From an uncultured Bacteroidales bacterium (lineage in GTDB: Bacteria; Bacteroidota; Bacteroidia; Bacteroidales; UBA932), in the NCBI GenBank assembly GCA_944326245.1, contig CALVDF010000016.1, positions 1 to 62,949 on the forward strand: a stretch of DNA of 62,949 nucleotides, read 5' to 3'. Positions 49,165-57,525 of the stretch are shown here, piece after piece. The notes under the pieces are model-generated. The model did not search any database. It was not told the origin of the DNA and saw only the letters and a program-made list of their open reading frames with translations. The first letter of the stretch is position 1. Each line of letters opens with the position of its first letter. Made by a program: the position numbers and the translations under genes.

Positions 49165-50523
49165 TCAAAGTTTGCCGGAATACGGAACTGCATCCATATA
49201 CATATCCTTTAAGTTGATTATCACTTTAGAAAACTTTTCCAATGCGTCAAGGCCGAGGATACCGTCTTCCGTGCTATCCGAGAATGCGGTGGATTTCATT
49301 TCTCCCGTATGCAGATCAATACCTGTATTGATATTGACCGAGTCAACCGTTGCCGTTCCGTTTCCTATGCGGAATTCCATTTCCGGAAGCCGGTAGGTAC
49401 GGGTAATCGATACTCCCCCTATTCCGGCCATGCGGAGTGAATCAGGAACCCCGGCTGCATCCACTTCGTTCTGGTAACGCGCATACCAGGACGGTTGCAT
49501 GAAGGTAAAGTAAGTGCCGGTATCAAAATGAAAATATAGAGTACGCCCATTACCGTCTGTTGTCTTCAATTGCAACCCTTCTGTTTCAGTACGGAGCAAG
49601 TTGTTTGCATAAAGTGGGCTAGGTGTCGGTGTTGCTGGAACAAAGATCTCGCTGTTGGTAAAATCCAACTGGATTTCCTGCATACTGAACATTACCGGAA
49701 GTCCGATAACCGGAGGAAGTTGAATATCCTCTGCAATCCTGTCGGCTTCTTCATGTCCTGTCATGATGTCAACTACGGCAAAAGGCACATTGATCCATGT
49801 CATTCCGCCGATACGCAAAGTGTCGGCTACTGCATAACCTCCCTGCTTCATTCCTCCGAAGCCTCCGACAGTTATGTCTGTGTCCAGGAAACGCAAACCG
49901 TATTTTTCCGCCAGATCGGGAGTAATCATATTGCCACCGGCACCTGTATCGAACAGCAGACGTCCTTCTTTACCGTTGATACTTCCCTCCATTTCAATGG
50001 AATGCTGGCCATTGTTGTTTTCAATTATCATCGGGATATGGTATTCGCCTGCTTTATGAAGCGGCTGGCAGACAGGAGTGCATGTCGATAGGGCACGGTA
50101 CTGCTGAACTTGCATGCGGAATGGGGCCAGTTGCGTACTGTCCATCCCTAAGGCAGCAAGCTGCTCGCAAAGATTCTGAATGAGTCCGGCAGCATCGTTA
50201 TAGTTGCCGGTTCTCGCCAGTTCCGTACTTAGAAGAACGATTATATTCATTGTCTGATTTCCCAATTCCTGCGGATATCTGTTCAACAAGTCTGAAAAAG
50301 CAGCACAGGCGGAATCCGGACGGTTGAAATAATGATGCGTCATAGCTGTGGCCAACTGCCATACAAACGGTGAGACAGAGTCAGAAGGAATGTCTTTTAA
50401 TTCCTGTTCCAGTTCAAACCAACTGTTTTCATTGATGAGTCGGCCGATTAGATCGTCAGCATTCTGGGCTTGCAGGTTAATGGAAACAAACAAGCATGAA
50501 ACGATGATTATTTTCTTCAACAT
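49165..50523 (-). CDS. Secreted retropepsin-like aspartyl protease
   Basis: The 452-residue protein has a signal peptide (IIIVSCLFVSINLQAQ), a helical region of about 130 residues and two pepsin-like lobes. The first lobe has LLFDTGAGGNMI (about 215-226) and the second has FHFDTGTYFTFM (about 349-360), both with DTG active-site triads, then a final GILGLDAL. This is the exported two-DTG aspartyl protease type common in Bacteroidetes. It is less G+C-rich than the neighbouring genes, as is the S41 peptidase behind it, suggesting joint acquisition. A TATTTTTG box on the minus strand is at 50549-50556. Confidence 0.85.
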   Translation of the reverse strand: MLKKIIIVSCLFVSINLQAQNADDLIGRLINENSWFELEQELKDIPSDSVSPFVWQLATAMTHHYFNRPDSACAAFSDLLNRYPQELGNQTMNIIVLLSTELARTGNYNDAAGLIQNLCEQLAALGMDSTQLAPFRMQVQQYRALSTCTPVCQPLHKAGEYHIPMIIENNNGQHSIEMEGSINGKEGRLLFDTGAGGNMITPDLAEKYGLRFLDTDITVGGFGGMKQGGYAVADTLRIGGMTWINVPFAVVDIMTGHEEADRIAEDIQLPPVIGLPVMFSMQEIQLDFTNSEIFVPATPTPSPLYANNLLRTETEGLQLKTTDGNGRTLYFHFDTGTYFTFMQPSWYARYQNEVDAAGVPDSLRMAGIGGVSITRTYRLPEMEFRIGNGTATVDSVNINTGIDLHTGEMKSTAFSDSTEDGILGLDALEKFSKVIINLKDMYMDAVPYSGKL

Positions 50524-50669
50524 AATTGGTTCGGTTATCTTGCTTGCGCAAAAATAAGCGCAAGTCAGCGACCTGGCAAGACAGCAGATGCTCCAGGAAG
50601 TTTTTTTCGTTATCAAAGACTTGATTTTCAGATGATATAGGTGGCCAAATGGAAGTAAAAAGGGAGTCC

Positions 50670-50753
50670 GTTCATTTTTTAAGCAGTCCCATTTTTTTCA
50701 TTTGACGGACTGTCAGTTCCGGATCGTAGATGACTTCGCATCCTGCAGTCGCT
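50670..50753 (-). pseudogene. Possible C-terminal gene fragment
   Basis: Directly behind the S41 peptidase stop codon the minus strand reads an open stretch ending VIYDPELTVRQMKKMGLLKK and a TGA. It has no start codon of its own and looks like the tail of a lost gene. The parent was not recognised. The rest of the 50524-50753 gap holds only the protease promoter. Confidence 0.25.
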
Positions 50754-52445
50754 TCAGATTAGATAGTCAATTGCAGCCTGCAGCTGTTCATCCTCTCCAC
50801 GCATCATTCCTTCGGCTGAAGGTTCTACTACTATATCAATCTTGACTCCATTGCGCTGTGCATTCGTTCCGTCAGGATAGCATATCCCCGCACCGGTAAT
50901 GTAGAATGCGGCATAAGGAAGTTGGATTCTTGTCACGTCACCGTCAGCACCTGCCGTCTGGCTTCCGATAGTCACGGAACCCGGCATAGTCTGCATGAAC
51001 ATTGTAAAGTATTCAGACATAGATTGAGAATGCGCATTCACCAATAAGACAACTTTGCCTTTATATAGCTTGTCCGGATCTGATGCCTTACTTGTCCGTA
51101 CCGTAGTGCGAATGAAAGATCCCGGACGGTTAGCCAGCGGCAACAACACTTCGGCAGCTTCTCTGGCCTGGGAAAAGAAGAAGTTCGGCAATAGTTTGTA
51201 AAGCACATCGTATTCTGCCGGATATGTACGTAAATCGATGATAAGTTTGTCATACGATGCCAGAAATTTCTCCAAATCCTGTTCATCTTTGCAAGTAAGA
51301 CTGCCGATGTTTATGTAGCCTACATCGCCTGCAACTTCTTTGAATCCAGGTTTGGTTGAATCATTTTGTGAGGGAAACCTCCTGTTTACAAACGAGTTTC
51401 CGTCAACAGACGGGATTGTGGCAGTGTAAGTTTTACCATCGCGTACATACTTGACACAGACTTCATCTTTCGCAGTCAGCAAAGTGGCATAGGAACCGTC
51501 CCTCAGAAGTGAACTCCGGTTGGAATGAGGTATGTATGGAGCCAGTTCATTCAGACGCTTGATTGGACTGACCGAGTCAATGAGGATGATTTCATCGCCG
51601 ATTTCAAGATTATTGGGTACAAGAGAACACGTATCTGTTACAAACAGCCGGTCTTCTGCGAATCTGCACATTAGCGGAACGAAGCGTCCACCGAAAATCG
51701 GGACGTACCACGAATTGACGTGTGTATCACACAATTCAGAAACCATTCTGGAATACAAAGCGGAGAAACTGACGGAACGGTCAAACGCCAATGCAATATA
51801 TTCGGGCAGCACCTTGTCCCATGGCCGGTCTGTAAGATTGCGGTTAGGTGAATAGCTGTCAACAGCATTCCAGAATTTGGCAACACCGAGAAGACGGTAT
51901 GCCACATCGTCTTGTGGAATGTCTGAATATTGTGTCTCGATATAGGAAACATTGACCGGTGTCTGTTTTACATATCTGTTTCCTTTTGGATCTGCATCCC
52001 GGAGCTTCATTAGACTCTCACTCAGGGATTTGCCCAATAGCAAAGAGTCTGAAATCCAGTTGAAGTCATTGAAAGTTTCTATTTTTCCATCGTCTTTTTT
52101 ATCTTGTAATTCAAATGGTCCCAATCCGGATATCCATTTTGAACAAACGTCATTTCTCATGGAATCCGGAGCCTGAAGGATATCCTTTAATAAACGGAAA
52201 TATTCTGCATCCGCATTGATGGAGCTGGAAGCAAAAGCCGGGTGGTGATACTTGGCAAAACCCCAGATACGTGAAGCCTGGACAATTGAATGGATTTGCA
52301 GACTGTCAGGTCCTTCCGGCAGTTTGAGTTCAGCATATGCCTGCTCTGTTGAAAGTGATTCTGTTGCTGCTTCTGCACTGCAACTGTAAAAAGTCAATCC
52401 TGCAACAATGAGAATGACTTGAAATAAAATGTGATTACGTTTCAT
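50754..52445 (-). CDS. S41 (tail-specific/C-terminal processing) peptidase, lipoprotein
   Basis: The 563-residue protein has a lipoprotein signal (ILIVAGLTFYSC, lipid Cys about 22). A long N-terminal region without a clear PDZ motif leads into the S41 domain: GDVGYINIGSLT and LIIDLRTYP precede the catalytic serine in LVNAHSQSMSEYF, and GSQTAGADGDV is the second conserved block. It would act in the periplasm. The ATG at 52445 is chosen because it gives a clean signal peptide. It neighbours another secreted peptidase of similar base composition. Confidence 0.86.
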   Translation of the reverse strand: MKRNHILFQVILIVAGLTFYSCSAEAATESLSTEQAYAELKLPEGPDSLQIHSIVQASRIWGFAKYHHPAFASSSINADAEYFRLLKDILQAPDSMRNDVCSKWISGLGPFELQDKKDDGKIETFNDFNWISDSLLLGKSLSESLMKLRDADPKGNRYVKQTPVNVSYIETQYSDIPQDDVAYRLLGVAKFWNAVDSYSPNRNLTDRPWDKVLPEYIALAFDRSVSFSALYSRMVSELCDTHVNSWYVPIFGGRFVPLMCRFAEDRLFVTDTCSLVPNNLEIGDEIILIDSVSPIKRLNELAPYIPHSNRSSLLRDGSYATLLTAKDEVCVKYVRDGKTYTATIPSVDGNSFVNRRFPSQNDSTKPGFKEVAGDVGYINIGSLTCKDEQDLEKFLASYDKLIIDLRTYPAEYDVLYKLLPNFFFSQAREAAEVLLPLANRPGSFIRTTVRTSKASDPDKLYKGKVVLLVNAHSQSMSEYFTMFMQTMPGSVTIGSQTAGADGDVTRIQLPYAAFYITGAGICYPDGTNAQRNGVKIDIVVEPSAEGMMRGEDEQLQAAIDYLI

Positions 52446-52540
52446 CTGGATATTACAATTATGTACAGCAGTCTTCATAATTATTTTCCTACAATGCCAT
52501 AAAGATAGGAATTATCCGTAAAACATCCGCGAAATATTGC

Positions 52541-52548
52541 TACATTTG
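52541..52548 (+). promoter_or_regulatory. mnmE promoter box
   Basis: TACATTTG matches TAnnTTTG and lies 22 bases before the mnmE ATG. Confidence 0.45.
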
Positions 52549-52570
52549 GACGATTTACATTTCAGGAAAA

Positions 52571-54169
52571 ATGAGCATTCAGGACAATACCACCATCTGC
52601 GCAAGGGCAACGGCGCCCGGACGCGGAGCCATTGCAATAATCAGAATATCAGGACCGCAGTCCGGGGAAATACTGGCCAGGACGGTCTTTCCCGCAGCGA
52701 AGGCCGATGCAGCCGGGGATGACAGGGCCAAGGCAGAATGGCCGTATCCGGCCGGAAAGATGGTCTTCGGGACGGTCCGGGATGCGCAGGGGACCGTCAT
52801 TGACGAAGTCATGGCCGTATGCTTCCGCGCCCCCCACTCCTATACAGGGGAAGACAGCGCCGAGATTTATTGCCATGGTTCACAGTACATTGTTTCCGAG
52901 ATTCTGCGGGTCCTCCTGTCGGCAGGGGCCGTCTTGGCAGGGCCGGGAGAATTTACCCAGCGGGCCTTCCTCAACGGGAAAATGGACCTTGCGCAGGCCG
53001 AAGCCGTTGCCGACCTCATTGCCTCCGAGACCCGGGCCGCCCATGACATTGCCCTGAAGCAGCTCCGCGGGGGCTATTCCGACGAACTGCGGTCCATGCG
53101 TGTGGAGATGCTCGACATTGTGTCCCTCATGGAGCTGGAGCTCGACTTCAGCGAAGAGGACGTGGAATTTGCCGACCGTACCCGTGTGCTGGGCCTCATC
53201 GACCGCGTATCGGAGCACATTGCCCGCCTGGTGGATTCATTTGCCCTCGGCAACGCCATCCGCAACGGCATACCCGTAGCCATAGTCGGGGCCGTCAACA
53301 CCGGGAAAAGCACTCTGCTCAACGCCATCCTCGGCGAAGAACGCGCCATAGTCTCCGACATCGAAGGCACCACCCGCGACACCATCGAAGACACCGTCAA
53401 TATCGGCGGCACCACATTCCGCTTCATCGACACAGCCGGTATCCGCAATGCCACAGAGACCATCGAGATAATAGGTATACAGCGCACCTGGGCGGCCCTC
53501 GGAAAGGCCTCCGTCATACTCATGATGCTCGATGCCACCCGTCCGGAATATTTTGCCGAGACCCTGACCAACCTCGCTTCCCGCGTCAGCCCCGGCCAGA
53601 AGCTCTGCATCCTGCTCAACAAGACCGACCTGCTGACCGCCCCTTCGTCCCGGGAGCCGCAGCCCTCCGCCCTACCCCATCCGGAGACTGGTTCCGAGCA
53701 TCCCGGCATGGCAGATGCAGAGCCGCGTCCAGAGCACGCCTCCATGTCTGATTCTGAGCATAAACCGGATTTTGGGACAATCTTGACCCATCCTGCTGTC
53801 AGTGTAATGATTGGCCGTATCGCGGAACTGGCCGCCCAGGCAGGCCTAAGCCCCGCGGACATCATCCCCATCTGCGCACGCAGGCGCATAGGCATCGCGC
53901 AGATCACCGATGCCCTCGCCTCCACCGCCGCCGACTACAGCGCCGACCAGTCCGCCACCCTCGTCACCAGCATGAGGCATTACCAGGCCCTCAAAGAAGC
54001 CCTCGAAGCCCTCAGGCGCACCCGCCAAGGCCTCACCGACGGCATCTCCACCGAATTCGTCACCCAGGACATGCGTGAAGCCCTCTACCACATCGGCACC
54101 ATCACCGGCCAAGTCACCTCCGATGAAATACTGGGGAACATATTCGGGAAATTTTGCATCGGTAAATAA
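52571..54169 (+). CDS. mnmE: tRNA uridine-5-carboxymethylaminomethyl GTPase MnmE
   Basis: The 532-residue protein has an N-terminal folate-binding domain (APGRGAIAIIRISGP, PHSYTGEDSAEIYCHG), a helical domain and an inserted G domain with GAVNTGKSTLLN (G1), DTAGIR (G3) and NKTD (G4). It ends with the essential FCIGK. With MnmG it modifies the wobble uridine of certain tRNAs. It is longer than usual (about 450-465) because of an insert of some 60 residues after NKTD that holds a tandem 12-residue repeat. The last codons are the apparent insertion site of the mobile element that follows. Confidence 0.96.
   Translation: MSIQDNTTICARATAPGRGAIAIIRISGPQSGEILARTVFPAAKADAAGDDRAKAEWPYPAGKMVFGTVRDAQGTVIDEVMAVCFRAPHSYTGEDSAEIYCHGSQYIVSEILRVLLSAGAVLAGPGEFTQRAFLNGKMDLAQAEAVADLIASETRAAHDIALKQLRGGYSDELRSMRVEMLDIVSLMELELDFSEEDVEFADRTRVLGLIDRVSEHIARLVDSFALGNAIRNGIPVAIVGAVNTGKSTLLNAILGEERAIVSDIEGTTRDTIEDTVNIGGTTFRFIDTAGIRNATETIEIIGIQRTWAALGKASVILMMLDATRPEYFAETLTNLASRVSPGQKLCILLNKTDLLTAPSSREPQPSALPHPETGSEHPGMADAEPRPEHASMSDSEHKPDFGTILTHPAVSVMIGRIAELAAQAGLSPADIIPICARRRIGIAQITDALASTAADYSADQSATLVTSMRHYQALKEALEALRRTRQGLTDGISTEFVTQDMREALYHIGTITGQVTSDEILGNIFGKFCIGK
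53693..53764 (+). repeat. Tandem 36-bp repeat inside mnmE
   Basis: Two adjacent 12-codon units encode SEHPGMADAEPR and PEHASMSDSEHK. They lie in the insert of the G domain and suggest that it grew by slippage or duplication. Confidence 0.6.
54152..54169 (+). other. Candidate attL at the 3' end of mnmE
   Basis: The last six codons of mnmE (TTTTGCATCGGTAAATAA) closely resemble the 18-bp attachment site at the end of trmE/mnmE used by SGI1-type islands in proteobacteria. All genes to the right belong to an integrative element. The matching attR should lie beyond the right edge, so the boundary is inferred. Confidence 0.55.
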
Positions 54170-54418
54170 ATAATTGATTATCAAATAGTTAAATTGATTA
54201 CAATCGATTAATATGGCGCTCTTTACGGGCGCCTTTTTTGTTGCTCAAGTATCGTTGATAATCGTTGCTAAGCCTTTTTACGCCATTTTTTGTACCTCCT
54301 GTGTACCTCACCACGAAAATCCGAGGATTATCGTTGGCAAGGTCGTGGAAAAATGAGACGCTGTGAGACACAGTGATACGCAGAGATACAGTTTTGGCGA
54401 AATAAAAAGATAAATGAA
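54170..54418 (+). other. Element left end: terminator and repeats
   Basis: There is no gene in this stretch. AATTGATTA occurs at 54172-54180 and 54192-54200. A terminator hairpin, GGCGC (54215-54219) with GCGCC (54229-54233) and then TTTTTT (54234-54239), ends mnmE transcription. ATCGTTG occurs three times (54251-54257, 54261-54267, 54330-54336), GTACCTC twice (54292-54298, 54303-54309), and CCACGA/TCGTGG form an inverted pair (54311-54316, 54343-54348). Short repeats of this kind next to an att core suit arm-type integrase or excisionase binding sites. Confidence 0.5.
54215..54239 (+). terminator. Intrinsic terminator behind mnmE
   Basis: A five-pair GC stem (GGCGC/GCGCC) with a nine-base loop is followed at once by six T residues. 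Confidence 0.75.
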
Positions 54419-55318
54419 ATGGCTAGTAACATCAACATTCAGAAAAAATGTGAGTGGTGTGGCAAATTATTTATTGCCCACAAGATCTCGACACGATGCT
54501 GTTCGCGTCGTTGTGCTAACCTTGCCTACAAAGAAAAAACAAGGCAAAAGCGTGTTAGCGAATTCCAAACAATGGTCAATCAGCAAACCGAAAAAGAAGA
54601 TTGCATTGACAAGGATTTCTTCACCCCAAGCGAAGCTGCAAAGTATATCGGTATCAGCAGGGCTACCTTTTATAGGTATCTAGAAACTAACCTGATAAAA
54701 TCGGTTCAGTTAAAGAGAAAGACTATTATCAGGAAACGAGACATCGAGGCTCTGTTTGATAATGCTTCTCCTTACAAAAAACATCTACCAAGAGCCAAGC
54801 AGTGCATCACCGACTTTTACACCACAGCTGAAGTCAAGGAGAAGTATGGCGTAAAGGATTCCTGGATATTTCATATCGCTAAGGAACATAATATTCCACG
54901 AACCTTTCAACGTGGGAAAACCTATTGGAGCAAAAAGCATATTGATGACTACTTTGCAAAGAAAGCTCCCGATCCTGAGATCAAGGAATGGTACAGCACG
55001 CAAGACATGCAGGAGAAGTTCGGCATGACACTAACGGCCATCTATTCTTTTGTATCAAAGAATGCCATTCCCAAAAAGAAAGTCGGAATCATGGTGTACT
55101 ACTCCAAGAAGCATGTGGACATTGCCAAAGGTCTCATAGCTCCCGAAGAACCAAAATACTACACTATTGCCGAAGCGATGGAGCGATTCAATCTGACACG
55201 GGACCAGCTCTACCATTATGTGAAATACCATAATATCCCACGTATCAAGGTCGGTAAATATACCAAGATCCTGCGGGCAGAGCTGGACAAGTTCTTTGAG
55301 CCGCCAAAGATAGAATGA
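54419..55318 (+). CDS. Zinc-finger protein with multiple excisionase-type HTH repeats
   Basis: The 299-residue basic protein starts with a zinc-ribbon-like CEWCGKLF...CCSRRC motif (10-35). Four helix-turn-helix modules of the excisionase/MerR type follow: FFTPSEAAKYIGISRATFYRYL (about 66-87), FYTTAEVKEKYGVKDSWIFHIA, WYSTQDMQEKFGMTLTAIYSFV and YYTIAEAMERFNLTRDQLYHYV, each ending with a Y.K.HID/VD.Y wing. Such proteins sit beside integrases on Bacteroidales mobilizable elements and probably control excision or element transcription. It has lower G+C than the chromosome on its left. Confidence 0.8.
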   Translation: MASNINIQKKCEWCGKLFIAHKISTRCCSRRCANLAYKEKTRQKRVSEFQTMVNQQTEKEDCIDKDFFTPSEAAKYIGISRATFYRYLETNLIKSVQLKRKTIIRKRDIEALFDNASPYKKHLPRAKQCITDFYTTAEVKEKYGVKDSWIFHIAKEHNIPRTFQRGKTYWSKKHIDDYFAKKAPDPEIKEWYSTQDMQEKFGMTLTAIYSFVSKNAIPKKKVGIMVYYSKKHVDIAKGLIAPEEPKYYTIAEAMERFNLTRDQLYHYVKYHNIPRIKVGKYTKILRAELDKFFEPPKIE

Positions 55319-55324
55319 AGCAAA

Positions 55325-55374
55325 AGTTATTTTCCGGTGATAAATACCACCATTAGAACACCTATTTTATTTGC
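55325..55374 (+). promoter_or_regulatory. 50-bp duplicated operator/promoter, copy 1 (integrase)
   Basis: This sequence matches 59020-59069 at 40 of 50 positions without gaps. Each copy has GGTG...CACC as an inverted pair and ends in TTnnTTTGC, a near match to the Bacteroidetes -7 box. This copy precedes the integrase gene by 36 bases. Confidence 0.6.
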
Positions 55375-55410
55375 AACAAAAACAAGTATTAATCAAAAAA
55401 CAATATAGCT

Positions 55411-56517
55411 ATGACACTTACATGCACCAACGTAACTTTGAGACAAAAGCCATTGCGTAACGACCGCATATCTCTTTATCTGGATTATTATCCGGCCATC
55501 CGCAATCCTTACACGATGAAGATGAGTCGCCGGGAATTTCTCGGCATCTACATCTATGCCAAGCCAAAGAACGAGCAGCAAAGAATGTTCAATCAGGATA
55601 TGCTGAACAAGGCAGAGGCAATCCGCTGTATCCGTGTCCAGTCGCTTATCAATGAAGAATTCGGGTTCCTGGATAAGAACAAACAAAAGGTAGATTTCCT
55701 CGCCTATTTCCGGACTAAAGCACGAGAAAAGTACGAGAAATGGGATTGCGTTTACAACCACTTCGAGAAATTTGTCGGTGGCAAATGCACCTTTGGTGAT
55801 ATCACCGTGGAACTGTGTGAGAAGTTCAGGGATTACCTGCTCAAATGCAAACAGATTAATCACCCCAATGCTTATATCTCACGAAATTCGGCAGCCGGCT
55901 ATTATTCAACTTTCCGAGCCTTGTTGAAAATAGCCTATAAAGAGAAGATGCTGCGTGAGAACTTGAACGACTTTCTGGAAAAGATTGAATGGAAAGAGGT
56001 CAAGAAAGAGTATCTGACACTTGATGAAGTCAAAAAACTGGCGGCTACGCCATGCAAGATTCCAGTCTTAAAACAAGCCTCCCTGTTTGCCTGCATGACC
56101 GGCCTCCGTATCAGTGATATTCTAAAGCTGGACTGGCGTGATTTTGAAGTCGGCCCGGATCAAGGTTACTATATCCGTATCTGCACCGAAAAGACAGAAA
56201 CCGAGGCCACCCTCCCTATCAGTCAGGAAGCACTGGAGTTGTGTGGCGAATGGGGCACCGGAAAAGTCTTCAAAGGCTTAACCCGATCCATGACTCATCA
56301 TCCTTTGAAACAGTGGATTGCCCAAGCCGGAATCAGAAAACACATAACCTTCCACTGCTTTAGGCACTCGTATGCGGTCATCCAAATCTCTTTAGGCACA
56401 GACATTTACACAGTATCTAAGATGCTGACGCATAAGAATGTCACCACCACTCAAATCTATGCTGATTTGGTCAATTCCAAGAAGCGAGAGACGGCGAATA
56501 AGATTTCGTTGAAATAG
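55411..56517 (+). CDS. Tyrosine recombinase/integrase
   Basis: The 368-residue protein has an N-terminal SAM-like core-binding domain (about 85-190) and a C-terminal catalytic domain with the active-site set: Arg in TGLRISDIL, HxxR in HCFRH (315-318), a further His in LTHKN (341) and the nucleophile Tyr350 in QIYADL. It is the Bacteroidetes phage-integrase type and should catalyse excision and integration of this element, presumably at the end of mnmE. A terminator lies behind it at 56542-56586. Confidence 0.92.
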   Translation: MTLTCTNVTLRQKPLRNDRISLYLDYYPAIRNPYTMKMSRREFLGIYIYAKPKNEQQRMFNQDMLNKAEAIRCIRVQSLINEEFGFLDKNKQKVDFLAYFRTKAREKYEKWDCVYNHFEKFVGGKCTFGDITVELCEKFRDYLLKCKQINHPNAYISRNSAAGYYSTFRALLKIAYKEKMLRENLNDFLEKIEWKEVKKEYLTLDEVKKLAATPCKIPVLKQASLFACMTGLRISDILKLDWRDFEVGPDQGYYIRICTEKTETEATLPISQEALELCGEWGTGKVFKGLTRSMTHHPLKQWIAQAGIRKHITFHCFRHSYAVIQISLGTDIYTVSKMLTHKNVTTTQIYADLVNSKKRETANKISLK

Positions 56518-56541
56518 CATTGGTTCTGTAACATAAGAAGG

Positions 56542-56586
56542 GTCCGACGTGGGGTTAAAACCTAGTCGGACTCTTCTTTTTTATTC
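56542..56586 (+). terminator. Terminator behind integrase
   Basis: GTCCGAC (56542-56548) pairs with GTCGGAC (56565-56571), followed by a T-rich run to 56586. Confidence 0.75.
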
Positions 56587-56679
56587 TAATGTGGCATAGA
56601 TGGCATAGAAATAAGTACCATATCGAGGACAAATGCTGCCACTTTCTTGGATTTATAACATGGTATCTATGAAATGACA

Positions 56680-56687
56680 TATATTTG
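56680..56687 (+). promoter_or_regulatory. Promoter box of the 255-residue membrane protein gene
   Basis: TATATTTG matches TAnnTTTG and lies 26 bases before the ATG at 56714, so this gene is a transcription unit of its own after the integrase terminator. Confidence 0.5.
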
Positions 56688-56713
56688 CGCACAAACAATT
56701 AGCAAATATCACT

Positions 56714-57481
56714 ATGAATCAGAAAAGTATAGAACATATAGCACTCTATTCCCTTGTATTGGTAGGTACTCTTGTCGTTGGCGTTTTAGCTCGGCAGTTT
56801 GTTTTATCCAAAGGCGTTGACGATTTCAGTAGTAGTGTTGCATTTTTTGCAACAGTAATTGTCTTGATGGCGATCTATGCCAGTTTACAGACAACTTTCA
56901 ATCAGTTTCTACTGCCACGCATAGAAACTTTTCTATTGCGTTTCTCTGCTTTTCAAACGATGAAAAATTACAATGACACCGTTTCTGCTCAGGAAGCTCT
57001 TACAATCGAAGATTCAAATCAGGCTACCCCCAATGTCATTGACCCTGCTCCTACCGCTGAAGAAACAATCTCTGAACTTTCAGAATATGAAGTTATGCGA
57101 ACCAATTCTATCGCAAAAAAGAATCGCGCTATTCAAACCAAATTGGAAAAGGTTCTCAACTATACGAAGCAAACAATGGTTGCCTATATGAGTGAAGAAG
57201 ACCTCAACCGTCTATGTGCATATGTCGCAGAATATAGCTCAGGCGATACCTTACAAAAAATATCGCCTGTAAAGGTTGACTCACAGCTTAAAAGCATTGA
57301 CATTATGCACTTTGGTTGGAATATAGGCAAGGCTTTTGGTAGAAAGCGTATTCATACTGCCACATTCATTAAGAATGTCTTTGCTCAAGTCCTCTGTGAC
57401 TTGGAAATTTCAACGATTGAACGTAAAATGTCACATACAGAATCTGCGTGCTACATTAAGTTAGATAAGGGAATATCGTAA
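56714..57481 (+). CDS. Two-helix membrane protein, unknown function
   Basis: The 255-residue protein has two N-terminal transmembrane helices (IALYSLVLVGTLVVGVLA and VAFFATVIVLMAIYASL, residues 9-60), an acidic linker (about 90-130) and a soluble, mostly helical C-terminal domain (LEKVLNYTKQTMVAYMSEEDLNRL...). I do not recognise the family. It has its own promoter, and its 3' end faces that of the reverse transcriptase gene 44 bases away. It may be unrelated cargo or a membrane effector or immunity partner of the retron-like cassette. It is A+T-rich like the rest of the cargo. Confidence 0.7.
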   Translation: MNQKSIEHIALYSLVLVGTLVVGVLARQFVLSKGVDDFSSSVAFFATVIVLMAIYASLQTTFNQFLLPRIETFLLRFSAFQTMKNYNDTVSAQEALTIEDSNQATPNVIDPAPTAEETISELSEYEVMRTNSIAKKNRAIQTKLEKVLNYTKQTMVAYMSEEDLNRLCAYVAEYSSGDTLQKISPVKVDSQLKSIDIMHFGWNIGKAFGRKRIHTATFIKNVFAQVLCDLEISTIERKMSHTESACYIKLDKGIS

Positions 57482-57525
57482 ACTGTTAAATATATAGTAA
57501 TACATTTACACAAGGAGTACTATAA

